Shown one piece after another: positions 43,956 through 54,751 of a stretch of 64,000 nt of DNA. The DNA lies in contig JALJCS010000056.1 of assembly GCA_023055355.1 (NCBI GenBank), forward strand, positions 806,001 to 870,000. The letters are read 5' to 3'. This DNA is from Agelaius tricolor. Taxonomy: Eukaryota > Chordata > Aves > Passeriformes > Icteridae. The translations under genes and the position numbers were made by a program. Under the pieces are notes generated by a model. It made no database searches, was not told the origin of the DNA, and saw only the letters and a program-made list of their open reading frames with translations. Position 1 is the stretch's first letter; the number at the start of each line of letters is the position of its first letter.

Positions 43956-46410
43956 TTGGAGCCTGAGTCCTCTTCCCTTTTGGGGAGGTCCTCCTTATCC
44001 TTCCTCCCTTACCTTAGGAGGAGCCTTTAACAAATCATATGTACTCATTTTGCGAGTTGTAATCATTTTGCATTTCGGCATGATAAACTTTGTCTGATTT
44101 CATACATTGCTATCTTTTGCTGCATGCTGAACAACACGTTTGATTTGCCTTCTCTTTGCTTTGTTTTCTTTTTCAAGAGCTAACAGCAGTGGGTCAGAGG
44201 GAGCTCTGAACCCACAGTTACTCTGCCATTATGGGTGATTCTTTAAGGTGAAAAACATATCAGCATATGGGACCTTATGCCATTTACCTTCCTGTTTTAA
44301 AACAGCATTAACTCTAATACGGTATTATAAATCTTTTTCTTTTCTGAGCCACCCCTACTGGCAGCTTTCTCCCAGTGAGCCCCTCCCAAAGGGGCTAGTT
44401 CAGGAACTTCTTTCCTCTTGTTGGTTCTCATTATCTCCTTCTCCTTATACCATCTTGTTTCCACCCAAGCCTCACAGTGTCTTTTCTCAGTTTTTCCTCA
44501 CACACAGACCTCCAGGTGGCAAGTATCAGATGTGATCCTCCACACATAAGCTTTAAGATCTCAGGTTCTGAATTGGCTTGATCAGGAACCTTCAATTTAC
44601 ACTTGAGGCACAGAACAGCAATACCAGCGCCTCTCACAAACTCTGCATTCCACATAAGGTGCCACCCTCTCAATGCACCAATAGCTCCTGAGAATTGCCT
44701 GCAGGCTATTCCATTTATCACTTTGGTGTTTATCACTTAACCTCTATGGTGGGTTGTTCTCAGTCCAAACTTACTATATTACCAGCTGAAGTCCCATAAA
44801 CTCATTTGTTTCTTCTATCTAAACTCTGTTTTACAAAATCTCAGTCTTTTCCAGTTCTCTTACCACGCAATCTTATTAAAGCATTGTTTCTACTGACACT
44901 CACTTTACTGCCTTGCAAAAGGCTGTGATTGTTACAGCAAAAACTCTCGTATGCCCACAAACACAGACACACACACACCAGCCCCCCCCCTTATCTCAAA
45001 TTCACTCGAGTCATAGCTTGAATTGCTGTGTGGGGGGGAAATTCCTGGAATTCCTTTAATTAGTTTTACCACAGTTAAACATAAATCACCATACCGTAGT
45101 TCTTCTGTGTAAAATGCTGCACTTGTTGCAAACAAAATCCTAAAATCTCCACAAACACCACCATACAATCCCAAGAATCAAATTACCACAATGCGGGGGA
45201 AGAACCACACAAACTCACTGGGAAAGGGCATATCTCTCAAAGTGCCCACTTTTCTCAACACAACTGTTGCCTTCTTGGGAAGGCGGCGGTGACCTGGTTT
45301 CGGAGTCCAGCACGGCGATCCCCCCCTGGGATCCCTCGGGGCCAGTAACGGACGCTAACACCAATGTGGTGGACGGTTAAAGGCGTTTATTGAGGGGTCT
45401 CAAGGGTATTTATGGACTAAGGGGTTTCTCTACGTCAGAAAGGGGTTTGGCTATACTTTCTAGGGTTAGTATGGAGTGGAAAGTTACTGGCATCCATAGG
45501 TTAGGGGGGCTACCTGTTTGGCTACATTCCAAGGGTGATCCTTATCTCTGGGGAGAGGGGCAGAAGGAGTCCTGTAATTTTCCGTCACAGCCCGAAATCT
45601 TCCGAATGCCTGTCCCTTACCTACCACACACAACACAGCATACAATACTTCAGCATTTACCCACATCAGCTTTCTCTGGTCCTCACACACTCTGGACACA
45701 ATCAAAATAACAGCACACAGCAAAATTCCGGGGATGAAGTCCAAACTACTAGGGCAGACGAACTCCCTAAGCTGGTCGTCACAGTTAAAATGTGCCCGAT
45801 ATTCACAAATCACCACCTTTAAACACAATAAATGTCCTCACCGACGTTTCTCCACTTGTTCCACTTCTCTGCAGGGCACTCCCTGCCCCCACAGCCTGCC
45901 CCAACTGGCGCCTCAAGCCTCACCCGGCCACTTCAGACATGGGTAGAACTCCTCCCCCATGGGTACACTCACTTGTTCGCTCTCTCTTTCATACACCACG
46001 CACTCGCACAATTACAAACACATTAACATTAACCACACAATGCATTAACCATACAGTGTCTGGACAGCACAAACACACACAGGTTCAGTCGACCCACCCC
46101 CAGGGTCGCTAGCAATCACTCTAACAGTGTACCCCTGTCTCTAGTCCAGCTGCTCTATTGACCGGTCTCCCTGTAGGTACAGGAACATCTCACTCAGACG
46201 TCTCTGAGTTACTTACTCACACTTACTGAACAGTCCTATCTCTCTCTACCCTGGGGCCCTTTGATATACATATTGTTTATCCACACACCAGCAGGTCCTT
46301 CTCTGTCTCCGCAGGAGGCAAGCTGAGACTAGCACAGCTCTTCCGGGAAAATCCCGGGGCACGCCTCAGAGGTCCATCTTCCCCTCTGCCCCTGCGAGGA
46401 CAGAGACGGT
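43956..46410 (-). pseudogene. gag: ERV-C gag and leader, heavily degraded
   Basis: The position between primer site and protease makes this gag plus leader. Only short frames remain (for example 44736-44431, with a basic C-terminal RRRR); I could not identify capsid motifs with confidence. A solo LTR occupies 45265-45628. Confidence 0.5.
45265..45628 (-). repeat. Avian-leukosis-type solo LTR inside ERV-C
   Basis: 364 bp with exact 6-bp duplication CACAAC (45259-45264 and 45629-45634). On the minus strand it has a TATA-like CATAAATA, then AATAAACGCC and CACCACATTGGTGT, the hallmark R region of alpharetrovirus LTRs, and a short U5 ending GAAGGCAACA. The length also fits that group. Confidence 0.9.
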
Positions 46411-46428
46411 CTCCTGGCTGGCTCGCCA
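46411..46428 (-). other. ERV-C primer-binding site, tRNA-Arg
   Basis: Minus-strand TGGCGAGCCAGCCAGGAG matches the 3' end of a vertebrate tRNA-Arg plus CCA at 18 of 18 bases, three bases after the 5' LTR. Confidence 0.88.
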
Positions 46429-46431
46429 TAC

Positions 46432-46879
46432 TGATTTGCGGAAACAAAAAAAATTCCACAACTTTTGTGAAAGTTGTAAAGCCGGTATGTTTATTTCAGC
46501 GCTGGACGCATGTGGGAATTGTTCCCCTAAAATGACATGTGTACCTGTGGGAACTCCAGATCCCCTTTTATCTCCCTCTCAAATACCTATGCATGCAATT
46601 TCACAATAGGTTCATACATATTCATTCCACTGATTTTGTGTGACACTTGCCACTAATTCTTCTTTATCAGAAAGAACTCCTGGGTCAGGTTGCCCTACTC
46701 TGTCTGCCCCCCTCTCCCCCCTTATCTCTTGTCCTTGACTGAAGCAGTCCCTCCAAGCACAGGCCCTTTGCAAGAACAGGCAGTCAGACTAAACAGCAAG
46801 CTACAGGCTTAACTCAAAGATGTACATTTCACTTAAATCAAAATGGATTTCTACTCTGGAAAATTTCCACTCTGCCTCG
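46432..46879 (-). repeat. ERV-C 5' LTR
   Basis: Same 448 bp as 38465-38912 except A to G at the ninth base and at the last base. Confidence 0.94.
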
Positions 46880-47739
46880 TTACCCCAAGAATTGGACTTG
46901 CTGGGATCCTCCAAAGCAACTTACTGTGTCAAATTTTACATCAGACAACTGAGTCAACATTGACCCGAAATTGACCCGGCAAAAAACACATACAGAAAAG
47001 ACATATCACCAATTAACAAAGCCTATAATTACCTAAATTGGTGTAATTACACCAGTCACATACTCTCTGTGTCCTCACTCCACCCCAAAGTGTTGCCCTG
47101 GGGAATGTTTCTTATCTGTGATGAGCGACTGTGGGCTGGGATCCCTTCACGTCTCCAGGGGAGTCCCTGTAGCCTTGGCAGGCTTTCTACCCTCACTCCA
47201 AACATTACATTATTACATAATTTGAAACAAAAAAGCATATCAGCGCCCCAAAAGAGATCCTATACTGAATTTGATGAAAACTGTGATAGCAAAGTTTATA
47301 ATTGCAACAAAGGAAAGAGAGTTGTGGTCTCACTTTTCTTACCTTGAGTGGCCACATCTAAGGCTCTTGGTGAGCTTTCTCACCTGAAGTGTTGGCTTAA
47401 TAAGCAGGCAAAAGCTACCTCCACTCCCGTCAGTGACCTGCTTAGTGACACTGAGGCTACCAGGCACCAAATATTGCAAAACAGAGCTGCCATAGACTTT
47501 CTACTGCTTGCCCATGGACATGGCTGCCAAGACTTTGAAGGGATGTGCTGCCTCAACGTCTCTTCACACTCAGAATCCATCCACACAAGCATCCAGAAGC
47601 TGAGAGAGCAAATAAAGGACTTAAAGGTGGAAAAATACCTGGACTGGATCAATGAACTTTTCAGACAGTGGGGTTTCACAGGATGGGTTGCATCTTTTGT
47701 CAAAGGAATTTTTGGGATTGTAATAATTATCTAGTTAAG

Positions 47740-48204
47740 TGCCCTGGCAACAGCAGTGACTACCTACCATAGAGTTAGTCCTCCTGGGGGGAAAAGACAG
47801 GTTCCCACATGGACTTCTGTGTCACAACTTCCCCTGGTTTTCCCTTTCCCTCTCCCCTCACTGGCTTGGTACCACTGGTAGCTGCCCCCCTTCCCTGGAG
47901 ACTAATCCCCTTTGCCCTGCCCTTAGCTCTGCCCCCACCCCTTCCCCTTCTTAAGCTGCCTGCACCACGTGGTTGTCCTCTTTCTCGCTGGGTTCCCTCT
48001 AGCTCTATGTGATATACTTTGCTGGAATAAAACCTTGCAAAAAGGAGCCTTTCTGACCTCTCTCTCTGAGCCAGCTGTGGTGAGTGTTGTGTGTGGATCT
48101 GAATGCGTTGCCTAAATGTTAACCCAACCTACTTTTTTACAGGAGAGGTTTGTTGGGATGAGATAATAGGCAACAGCACCCACCATTCAACACCTGCATT
48201 TTTA
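47740..48204 (+). repeat. ERV-D 3' LTR, lacking its first ~47 bp
   Basis: Matches the 5' LTR from its internal TGCCCT onward, with roughly ten differences, and ends TTTTTA instead of TTTTCA. No purine tract precedes it: the env tail, the tract and the start of U3 were deleted. Confidence 0.88.
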
Positions 48205-48760
48205 CCACTCATCAGCAGCCCAGATTGGTTTTCCTCTATGCTGCCAATTAGCCTTTTTCCACTTTTCCAGCCAACCTCACAGAGCATTGACTACAATCCA
48301 TGAATCAGTATAGAGGTAGAGCTTTGGCCACTTCTCTCTTTTAGCAATGTCCAAGGCCAGTTGAACGGCTTTGAGTCCAGCAAGTTGACTTGATCAACCT
48401 TCTCCTTCGGTAGCTTGTGCAACCTGTTGTGTGGGGCTCCATAAGGCTGCTTTCTACTTCTGGTTCATCCCTACAATGCGGCAAGAACCATCAGTAAAAA
48501 GACCGTAGCATGTTTCTTCTGCTGGCAGTTGGTTATATGGTGGAGCTTCTTCAGCATGTGTCATTTGTTCTTGTTCCTCTTGTCAGTGAGACTAAAGTTT
48601 TCACCTTCTGGCCAGTTTGTAATTATTTCCAAAATCCTAGGGTGGTTCAGTCTTCCAACACGGGCGCGCTGTGCGATGAGGGCAATCCATTCGATATATG
48701 TGGCACTGGTGGCATGGTGGATAGAGAGAACCTTTGCTTTGAAAATCCACTCCAGCACCA
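48205..48760 (-). pseudogene. pol: ERV-E RNase H remnant
   Basis: Minus-strand ERVL RNase H: a segment with NWPEGENFSLTD, the catalytic start FTDGSC, and LYLYTDSWIVVNAL followed by a stop and KPIWAADEW at the ERV-D junction. The reverse transcriptase that should precede it is missing. Confidence 0.8.
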
Positions 48761-50453
48761 GTAAGGACCACCCAGGTTCCTTCCCTGGGCATATGTCTGG
48801 GAAGTTCTTTCAGGAGGATTGGACATGTTGTCATCAGCATCATACATGGCAGTTTGGTTATGGACCACTGGAGCTGCTTCCTTTTTGGTGGCATTTTCTC
48901 TCTGAGTCTTGCTGTTTTCCAATTCAAGTACCCGTCGTGCCAGAGCAGCAGTAAGTTTTCCATCCCATCTCTTCACTTTTTCTCCACAATCACACAGGAA
49001 GAACTACATCTCAGTTTGTGGGGTGTGCCTTCTCTCCCCGTCTGGGGAACATCTGCATTTGGTACGCGAACCTCTGATCTGTATTGCCAAGATTTGGAGA
49101 AAGCCCTCTTTCATCTCCTCTCTGAGTTTCTTGTGATTCTCCTCTATCTTGTAATTTCTGCAGACGTGTTTCCACCGCTGCAATTCTGGCGTGTGTTGGG
49201 CCATGAACAGCATCTGCATATGCTCAGAGCTTCTTCGCCATATCAAGTATGGTCTCCTCACTGTCATCCCGCTTCATTATTGCTAAAGAAGAAGCACATT
49301 CTTGTGGCCCAAGTTGTACAAGTTTTCGCTACATCACAGGTGTACATGGTACCAAGTCTGGATTTACAGTGTTTAGATCATCTGAGAAGACAATGTCTGC
49401 CACTGCCATTTCTCTTAAATGTTGAATCCCTTGTTCTATGGTCTTCCACTGGGTTTGCTGCATATAGAGATCATCTGCACACAGATATCTATGTGACACT
49501 TCCCCGGACTCGTGCCCAGAGACTGTGAGGGTCAGCCCCTCTCATAATTCCTTGGTCGATAACTGGATCATGTGACAGGGATCCCAAATGCCTCACTTCA
49601 CTACCATCCAGAATTGTAGCCTTGCCTACAGCATCCCAAAGATGGACTAACCAACTAACTATAGATTCATCAGGTCGTTGAGTGTAATCCTTTTTTAGAC
49701 CATGAAGGTCCTTCAGGGAAAAGGACTCAAGAGTGACCTCTGATTTTGTTCTTGGCTTTGAGAATCCTTTCCCTGGATCATCATCATCCACTGGTTGATC
49801 AGTTTTAAATGTGTATTTTCTGCCTGCCGTGGTAGGAGCAACAGCCATTGGTTGAGGCTCACTGTCTGGTTTAGCTACAACCTGAGTAGCTGGGGTGTTG
49901 GCTGCAGCCTGAGTGACTGTGGTAGCTGCTAATTTACCTCCCTGCTCCCCTGCCTCTATCTGCTGCTCTACACTATCTAGTGGCGTATGATAAGCATAGG
50001 CCAAGGCCCAGCTTATTGCAATGATCCTTTTTCCTTAGAGTCATCATGGCACTACTCTTTCAGGTATTTCCCCACTTCATCTGGGTTCTGAATTTGTTCA
50101 CATGGAAAATCCCAGGCTACAGGGTCAGAAAATTCCTTCAGGGTTTGGCCCATATCCTCCCATTCTCCACACCACTCAGGATTCTCCACGCCTGGGTCTA
50201 CTTCTGGGTCAGGGATCTCATCAGCTCCTCTGGACATCTCAGACCTAATTCTAGACAAACTGCAGACCATATAAAGGAAGCTTACCAAATTAAATACCAA
50301 GACAGTGGTATCTTTAACGTTCAGGGGAAACTGAACATTCTCAAAAAATGACATAACAGGTTCAAAGGAGAAGGAAAGGAAAGGCTGAAAAGCCTCATCC
50401 CCTGCTCCTCCTCTAACAAACTGCATGCAATTACTAATAAACCCCCCAAACAT
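48761..50453 (-). pseudogene. gag: ERV-E gag
   Basis: ERVL-type Gag. Start at ATG 50453 (MFGGFISNCMQFVRGG), N-terminal part to 50052, then an Ala/Pro/Gln-rich linker and a capsid-like domain (50004-49489) with SFSLKDLHGLKKDYTQRP and SHDPVIDQGIMRGADPHSLW. The C-terminal part (49267 onward) has a coiled-coil segment with ALARRVLELENSK near 48950. Frames change at least twice. No protease was found behind it. Confidence 0.83.
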
Positions 50454-50826
50454 GCTATTGAAACTAGGACACAGGGTAGGACGAAGAAATCATAAACCAT
50501 ACATATCTTGAACAGACTCCAGTACCTTTGTAAACTCCCTATAAATCATTATTACTGAACCCAGCACAATAGCTATTCTAATCCGTGGTCATCTACTGTA
50601 AAAACTACGTTAGGGACAATACTGGAGCTATTTCTTGATAAGAAAATAATCCTAGTGACCAGAAAGGTATTAAAACCTCAAAAAAGCCTAGAGACCAGAA
50701 CCACATGAAGGCCTCCACCCCAAGAGACATTACAAACTCAAGTAACATGGCTACTGACTGCTTTATCCCAACACAGAGTAAGCACAACTAAAATGCAATC
50801 AGTGCAGGTTTTTTCCACTTTCTTGG

Positions 50827-50844
50827 GCCCTATGTTGGGCACCA
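50827..50844 (-). other. ERV-E primer-binding site
   Basis: Minus-strand TGGTGCCCAACATAGGGC, which differs from the tRNA-Lys-1,2 site by three transitions. It lies 11 bases from the LTR. Confidence 0.65.
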
Positions 50845-50855
50845 AAATTTGTATT

Positions 50856-51513
50856 TGTCCCGGTTTAGGGCAATTTTGGGAGAAAAAATTCTAAAGGGGT
50901 TTCCTCTAGAAAAACAAATTCAAGTGGCCCCTCCCCCAACTGGTTCGGGAAAAAGAGTTCCTTGGAGAAAAGTGGAAAAAATGGTTTATTTAACAGGCAA
51001 AGCATTCACCAGCACAAAATATGAACAATATTAAACAATAAAACCCATTGCCGCTCCAAAGGAGATGACAAAATCAGAAAAGTCCCCTTTGTGGGGTGTA
51101 GCTTGGCTCAGTCTCTTATCAGTCCCTCTGGTGCTGGAAATGCCGCAGCCCAGGCCCAGCCCCAGCCCAGTGGGCCACAGGTGTGAGCTGCCGGTGCTCT
51201 TCTGGGTGTTCAATCCAGAACAGGTTTAAACATGTCCAAAGAAAAAGAAAAACCACAGTCCAGGGACCTTCTCTGCCTCAGCTAGCTAAAAACTAACTCA
51301 AAGTAAAGGAGAGCTCTGTTCTGCTGTCTGTCCACAGACAACACCGTCCAGGAGCAGGATGCGGGGGAGTAGTGCAGTTTCCGATAACAAACTCCGTGCT
51401 TCTTGTCTTCCTCCTTTGCTCTCGGAACAAGTCTTAAAGGTGCAAAACTTATTATCTAGCATAAGCAGAACAGACAATTGGGGATATAAGTATCATATAG
51501 CTAACCCAGGACA
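50856..51513 (-). repeat. ERV-E 5' LTR
   Basis: 658 bp, about five differences from the 3' LTR, including a one-base gap near 51371. Confidence 0.93.
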
Positions 51514-52520
51514 GAAGGCGAAACTGAGGGTGAAGCAGGCAAAACCAGGGAGGAAGTTCCAGGGTGATCAGGATCCTCAGGAGAGGTATGCAAGGATTCT
51601 CTGAAAGGTCTCACATTCTTGGCCGGGATCCACCTCAGGCCATTTTCTGTAGAGACACAAGCAAAACCTCTTCCCCATGTGACAAGGGGTTAAGGTCCCA
51701 TAATTTTACCTGTTTCTGGGTCCTTAATAAGGACTGGGGCTGTCTGTTTAACTTCTAACTGTGAGTTATTGACAAAATGTCTTACAAATAGAGTGTTAGG
51801 ATCCATGAGGGAACAATTCAAAAAGTAAAAAACATACAATGTCTTCTGTGATCACTCTGCCAGGGTAGCATTCCCCATTCCCTCTTTCTGTTTTAACAAA
51901 AGATGCTTCAGTGATGCATGGGGCCTTTCGATTATGGCTTGTCCCTTGAGGAATGAGGAATCCCCATTTTGTGTGTTACCCCCCAGAGGGAAAGGAAATT
52001 TGCAACCCTCTGGGAAATTACGCTGGGCCATTATCAGTTTTGATTTGTGAGGGGATTCCCAGGACTGCAAAGGCACTTGTAAAGTGATGGCATTTTTTCT
52101 GATTCTCCTATATGACAGGATGCAAACAAAGCACCTGAAAAGGTGTCAATAGAGGAATTAATGTACTTAAGCCTGCCAAACTCAGGAAAATGAGTAACAT
52201 CTGTTTGCCAAATTTGAAGGCTTTCAAGTCCTCTAGGGTTAACACCTCCTGCAACGGTGGGGAAGGAGTGTCTTTGACAGTCTGGGCACACAGCCACAAT
52301 ACTAGCAGCTTGACGTGTGGTCAAGTCAAAGGCATGGGCAGCATTCTGATGGAAAAATGAGTGACTGAGTTTTGCCTGGGAAAAGCAGTCCAGCAGTTAA
52401 ATAGGTAAGGCAAGTAAATCTGCTTGCCAGTTCCCCTCTGCAATAAAACTGGGTAAAGTTGAATGAGACCTGACATGCATAACAAAGTAGGGATACTGTC
52501 AAGTATCTAAAAGGAAAACA
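51514..52520 (-). pseudogene. pol: ERV-F integrase
   Basis: Zinc-motif half (CPDC) and core start WQTDVTHFPEFGR (52324-52034). The second core piece (52076-51852) is shifted and lacks a clean KTDNGP, but keeps AIIERPHASLK. The C-terminal domain (about 51760-51580) has VLIKDPETG and a WGRG region. ERV-E is inserted just behind its end. Confidence 0.83.
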
Positions 52521-53475
52521 AGTTGTTGTAACCACTGAAACAATTCCTTGTTGGGCACATCCTTTAGTACAGCAGCTTCAGCTCTCTCCACTAGCCCTGC
52601 AACATAAGCAGAGTCTGTTATTAAGTTAAAAGGGATAACAAATTGCTGAAAGGCCTGGACAACAGATGCCAATTCAGAAATCTGGGAGGGAACCTGAAAC
52701 AGTAGTTACATCCGACTCCCCTTGATTGAGCTCTGTGTTCCACCAAAGCAGTACCGACTTGTGGGTGCAGCGAGATCCATCTGTAAAAACAGTTAAAGCT
52801 TGTAATGGGACCTTGCTTCTCTTGGGTTGCATTAGGAGATTAAAGCTGGTTGCCACAAGCTTGTGCTTCAGGGGATGTGCAGAAAGCTGTCCAGAGAAGT
52901 CAGTGAGGGCCATTTGAAAAACTTCAGATTGCTGCAACAGCTACTGTAAATAGACAGTAGTAATAGGCAAACAGATAAAACAAAAATCCACACCTGCAAG
53001 TGTGGTAAGTCTCTGTCTAGCCTTTACAATGAGCAAAGGAAACATCTCATGTTATGTGCTTACAGTTTTAGACATCTGGTCTGGCAAAAAAATCCACTCT
53101 ATGATCAGCAAGGGGTCAGGCGTTTTAGGATCCCACTGAAAAATAAAAGCATGGGGTTGCCTAGCTGGATTCAGAATTATTAAGGAAAAGGGCAACTCAG
53201 GGGCCCATTGGACCGATTGCCAATTTGAAATATCATCAGTTACCAGTTGCAGTGCCTGGCAGGCTTCTAGTGTGAGCTGCCAAGGAGACAGGAGATCTGG
53301 TTCCCCTTTTAGCAGATCAAACAAAGGGCTCAGGTCAGCATTTGAAATTCCTAACAAAGAAGGAACCCAATTGATTGAACCCAAAATTTTTTGAGCATCA
53401 TGCAAAGTACGAATGTTTGCTTGAATCTGTAAAGGCTGAGGAGAAATACTTTGGGTCCTAATGCACCAGCCGGAG
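52521..53475 (-). pseudogene. pol: ERV-F reverse transcriptase connection and RNase H
   Basis: The connection domain (53405-53052) has GSINWVPSLLGISN and LLIIEWIFLP. RNase H (52937-52674) has VFTDGSRCTHKS, followed in other frames by the rest (ITDSAYVAG region near 52610). The fingers and palm, including the catalytic YMDD, are missing: the LTR at 53476-54047 sits at that deletion. Confidence 0.83.
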
Positions 53476-54047
53476 TATTATAGAATATTAATCCTGATGT
53501 TTCCGGGTGTGTCGTGCCTGGCTTCGTCTGGCCCTTGCTGCTGGACCAAAGGCGGCAGCTGTGGCGTTTTCACCCCAGAGATACCTTTGGCCGGCTGGAT
53601 GCTGCAGCTAGGCACTTGGAACAAATCCAGGCAAAGCAGGAACTCAGTTTACCTCTGGTGGAAAAGGTTCAGGCGACGGTGAAGAGAAAAGAGCGGATTC
53701 TATCGTAGAGTCTTAATCCAGAGTTTTATTTTAGGGTGGTAGACCTCTGAATGTGGTAACAGCTCGCAATAGAATACCGGGCCGCATAGCCTCATCTGCT
53801 TTTAAGCCCGGGGGACAGGGGGAGGGGAAGGGACAGGTGAGGCACCAACCAGGTGTGAGAAGGGGAAGGCTCAAGGGATATAGACGCTTGGACAGGCCAA
53901 TGAACCCGGACCTGAGGGGCATCTTTTGAACTTCTGCCAACCACACGACGCCCTTGCTGGAATGTTAAGATTGATGGACAGCTCTTAGCAGGAGGGCAAA
54001 AGGGGGAGGGGAAAGGTTGGCACACCTGGGGGCATCACACTGCAACA
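53476..54047 (-). repeat. LTR of the TG...TA family, at a pol deletion
   Basis: Plus-strand TATTATAGAATATTA...CTGCAACA. The flanks (CCGGAG, AGGTAT) do not match, and about 200 codons of reverse transcriptase are absent between them. Confidence 0.8.
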
Positions 54048-54749
54048 AGGTATTTCAATTTTCCAGGTTAATTTCAGGGTGTCATGCACCACAATGGCCC
54101 CTATTAAAAATCAAACTGAATTTTGAGACCCCATTGAGAAAGTACATCTCGTCCCCATAATACCATGGGCACGGGCAGAACAAATGGCTTTACAGAGGCT
54201 ATGTGACCTTCAGGTCCTGTCACCTGAATTAGATGGTGACTTTGGTAACTGTGACTGCTCCCCCCAATCCCAGTGAGAGCTTGGGATACCTCTGTGAGTG
54301 GCCAAGTGGGGGGCCATTTGGTTTGAGAGATAAGTGACATCAGCTCTGGTATCTAAAATACCAGTGAGTGTTATCTGTTCCGCCTGTAATAGCAGGGTAC
54401 ATTTGCAAGTGGGATGTTCATCAGAAATTGTCTGTGCCCATAATATTTGTGGGATTCCTGAAGAACCAAATCCTTCCACCCTTGTATTACATTCTGTTAT
54501 AGGGGATGACAAATTGTGTGAAAAAGGAATCAATTGTGTGATATGTGTACCTTGAGGGACAGTACAGGTTGGAAAGGGAGTCCAAGCCATGATTTTAATT
54601 TCCCCAACAGAGTCTGAGTCTATAACTCCCAGGAGGACAAAAAGACCTAAAAGGGTAGTTGAAGACCTCCCCACCAGCAAAGCACTTTTCTGGCATCCTG
54701 GTGGGTCAAAAATTCCTGTAGGGAGTAAATGAACAGAAGAGTTGAGCAA
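54048..54749 (-). pseudogene. pro: ERV-F dUTPase and protease
   Basis: One open frame (54749-54210) carries a dUTPase with GRSS and GVIDSDSVGEI, then VPQGTHITQLIPF, and a protease whose active site reads LDTRADVTYL (DTGAD to DTRAD). The end of the protease and the first residues of reverse transcriptase (LKLTWKIEIP) lie in another frame near 54060-54200. Confidence 0.87.
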
Positions 54750-54751
54750 TG

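Larger units (their letters stand above)
38465..46879 (-). mobile_element. ERV-C, class I (gamma-like) provirus inside ERV-D env
   Basis: LTRs of 448 bp at each end differ at two positions only. The internal order on the minus strand is tRNA-Arg primer site, degraded gag, protease, reverse transcriptase/RNase H, integrase, env, purine tract. Flanks GGAAC and GTTAC share three of five bases, so the target duplication is uncertain. Two solo LTRs are nested inside. Confidence 0.92.
38140..47734 (+). pseudogene. env: ERV-D env, split by ERV-C
   Basis: The first part (38140-38464) has a signal-like hydrophobic segment and an SU start homologous to ERV-A (SIWVPLAKTLQQDNLCLSM). ERV-C occupies 38465-46879. 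The second part (46880-47734) has SU sequence (FLICDERLWAGIPSRLQG), a basic cleavage region near PQKRS and a TGA at 47345-47347. The TM continues with the immunosuppressive motif, CX6CC (CQDFEGMCC) and a coiled-coil segment. It ends at GIFGIVIII where the anchor should begin. Confidence 0.9.
27960..48204 (+). mobile_element. ERV-D provirus inside ERV-E
   Basis: Exact 6-bp duplication CCACTC (27954-27959 and 48205-48210); the ERVL reading frame resumes across it. 5' LTR 27960-28470, 3' LTR 47740-48204 (truncated at its start). The order is gag, pro, pol, env on the plus strand. It hosts four LTRs and the complete ERV-C. Related to ERV-B in gag and pol and to ERV-A/F/G in env. Confidence 0.94.
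26132..51513 (-). mobile_element. ERV-E, ERVL-type provirus hosting ERV-D
   Basis: LTRs at 26132-26790 and 50856-51513 differ at about five positions. Flanks GAGGG and GAAGG match at four of five bases, fitting a 5-bp duplication. Internal order on the minus strand is primer site, gag, RNase H, integrase, polypurine tract; there is no env. Protease and most of reverse transcriptase are missing. ERV-D is inserted between RNase H and integrase with duplication CCACTC. Confidence 0.92.

Noticed and set aside
44248..44736. Possible host exon in the ERV-C gag region
   Set aside because: No splice signals or recognisable domain; position inside a provirus makes decayed gag likelier.
45286..45373. 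Sequence next to AATAAACGCC read as a primer-binding site of ERV-C
   Set aside because: It is the R-U5 part of the nested alpha-type LTR; the true ERV-C primer site is at 46411-46428.
38458..46885. Target duplication for ERV-C
   Set aside because: GGAAC and GTTAC share only three of five bases; I do not count it as demonstrated.
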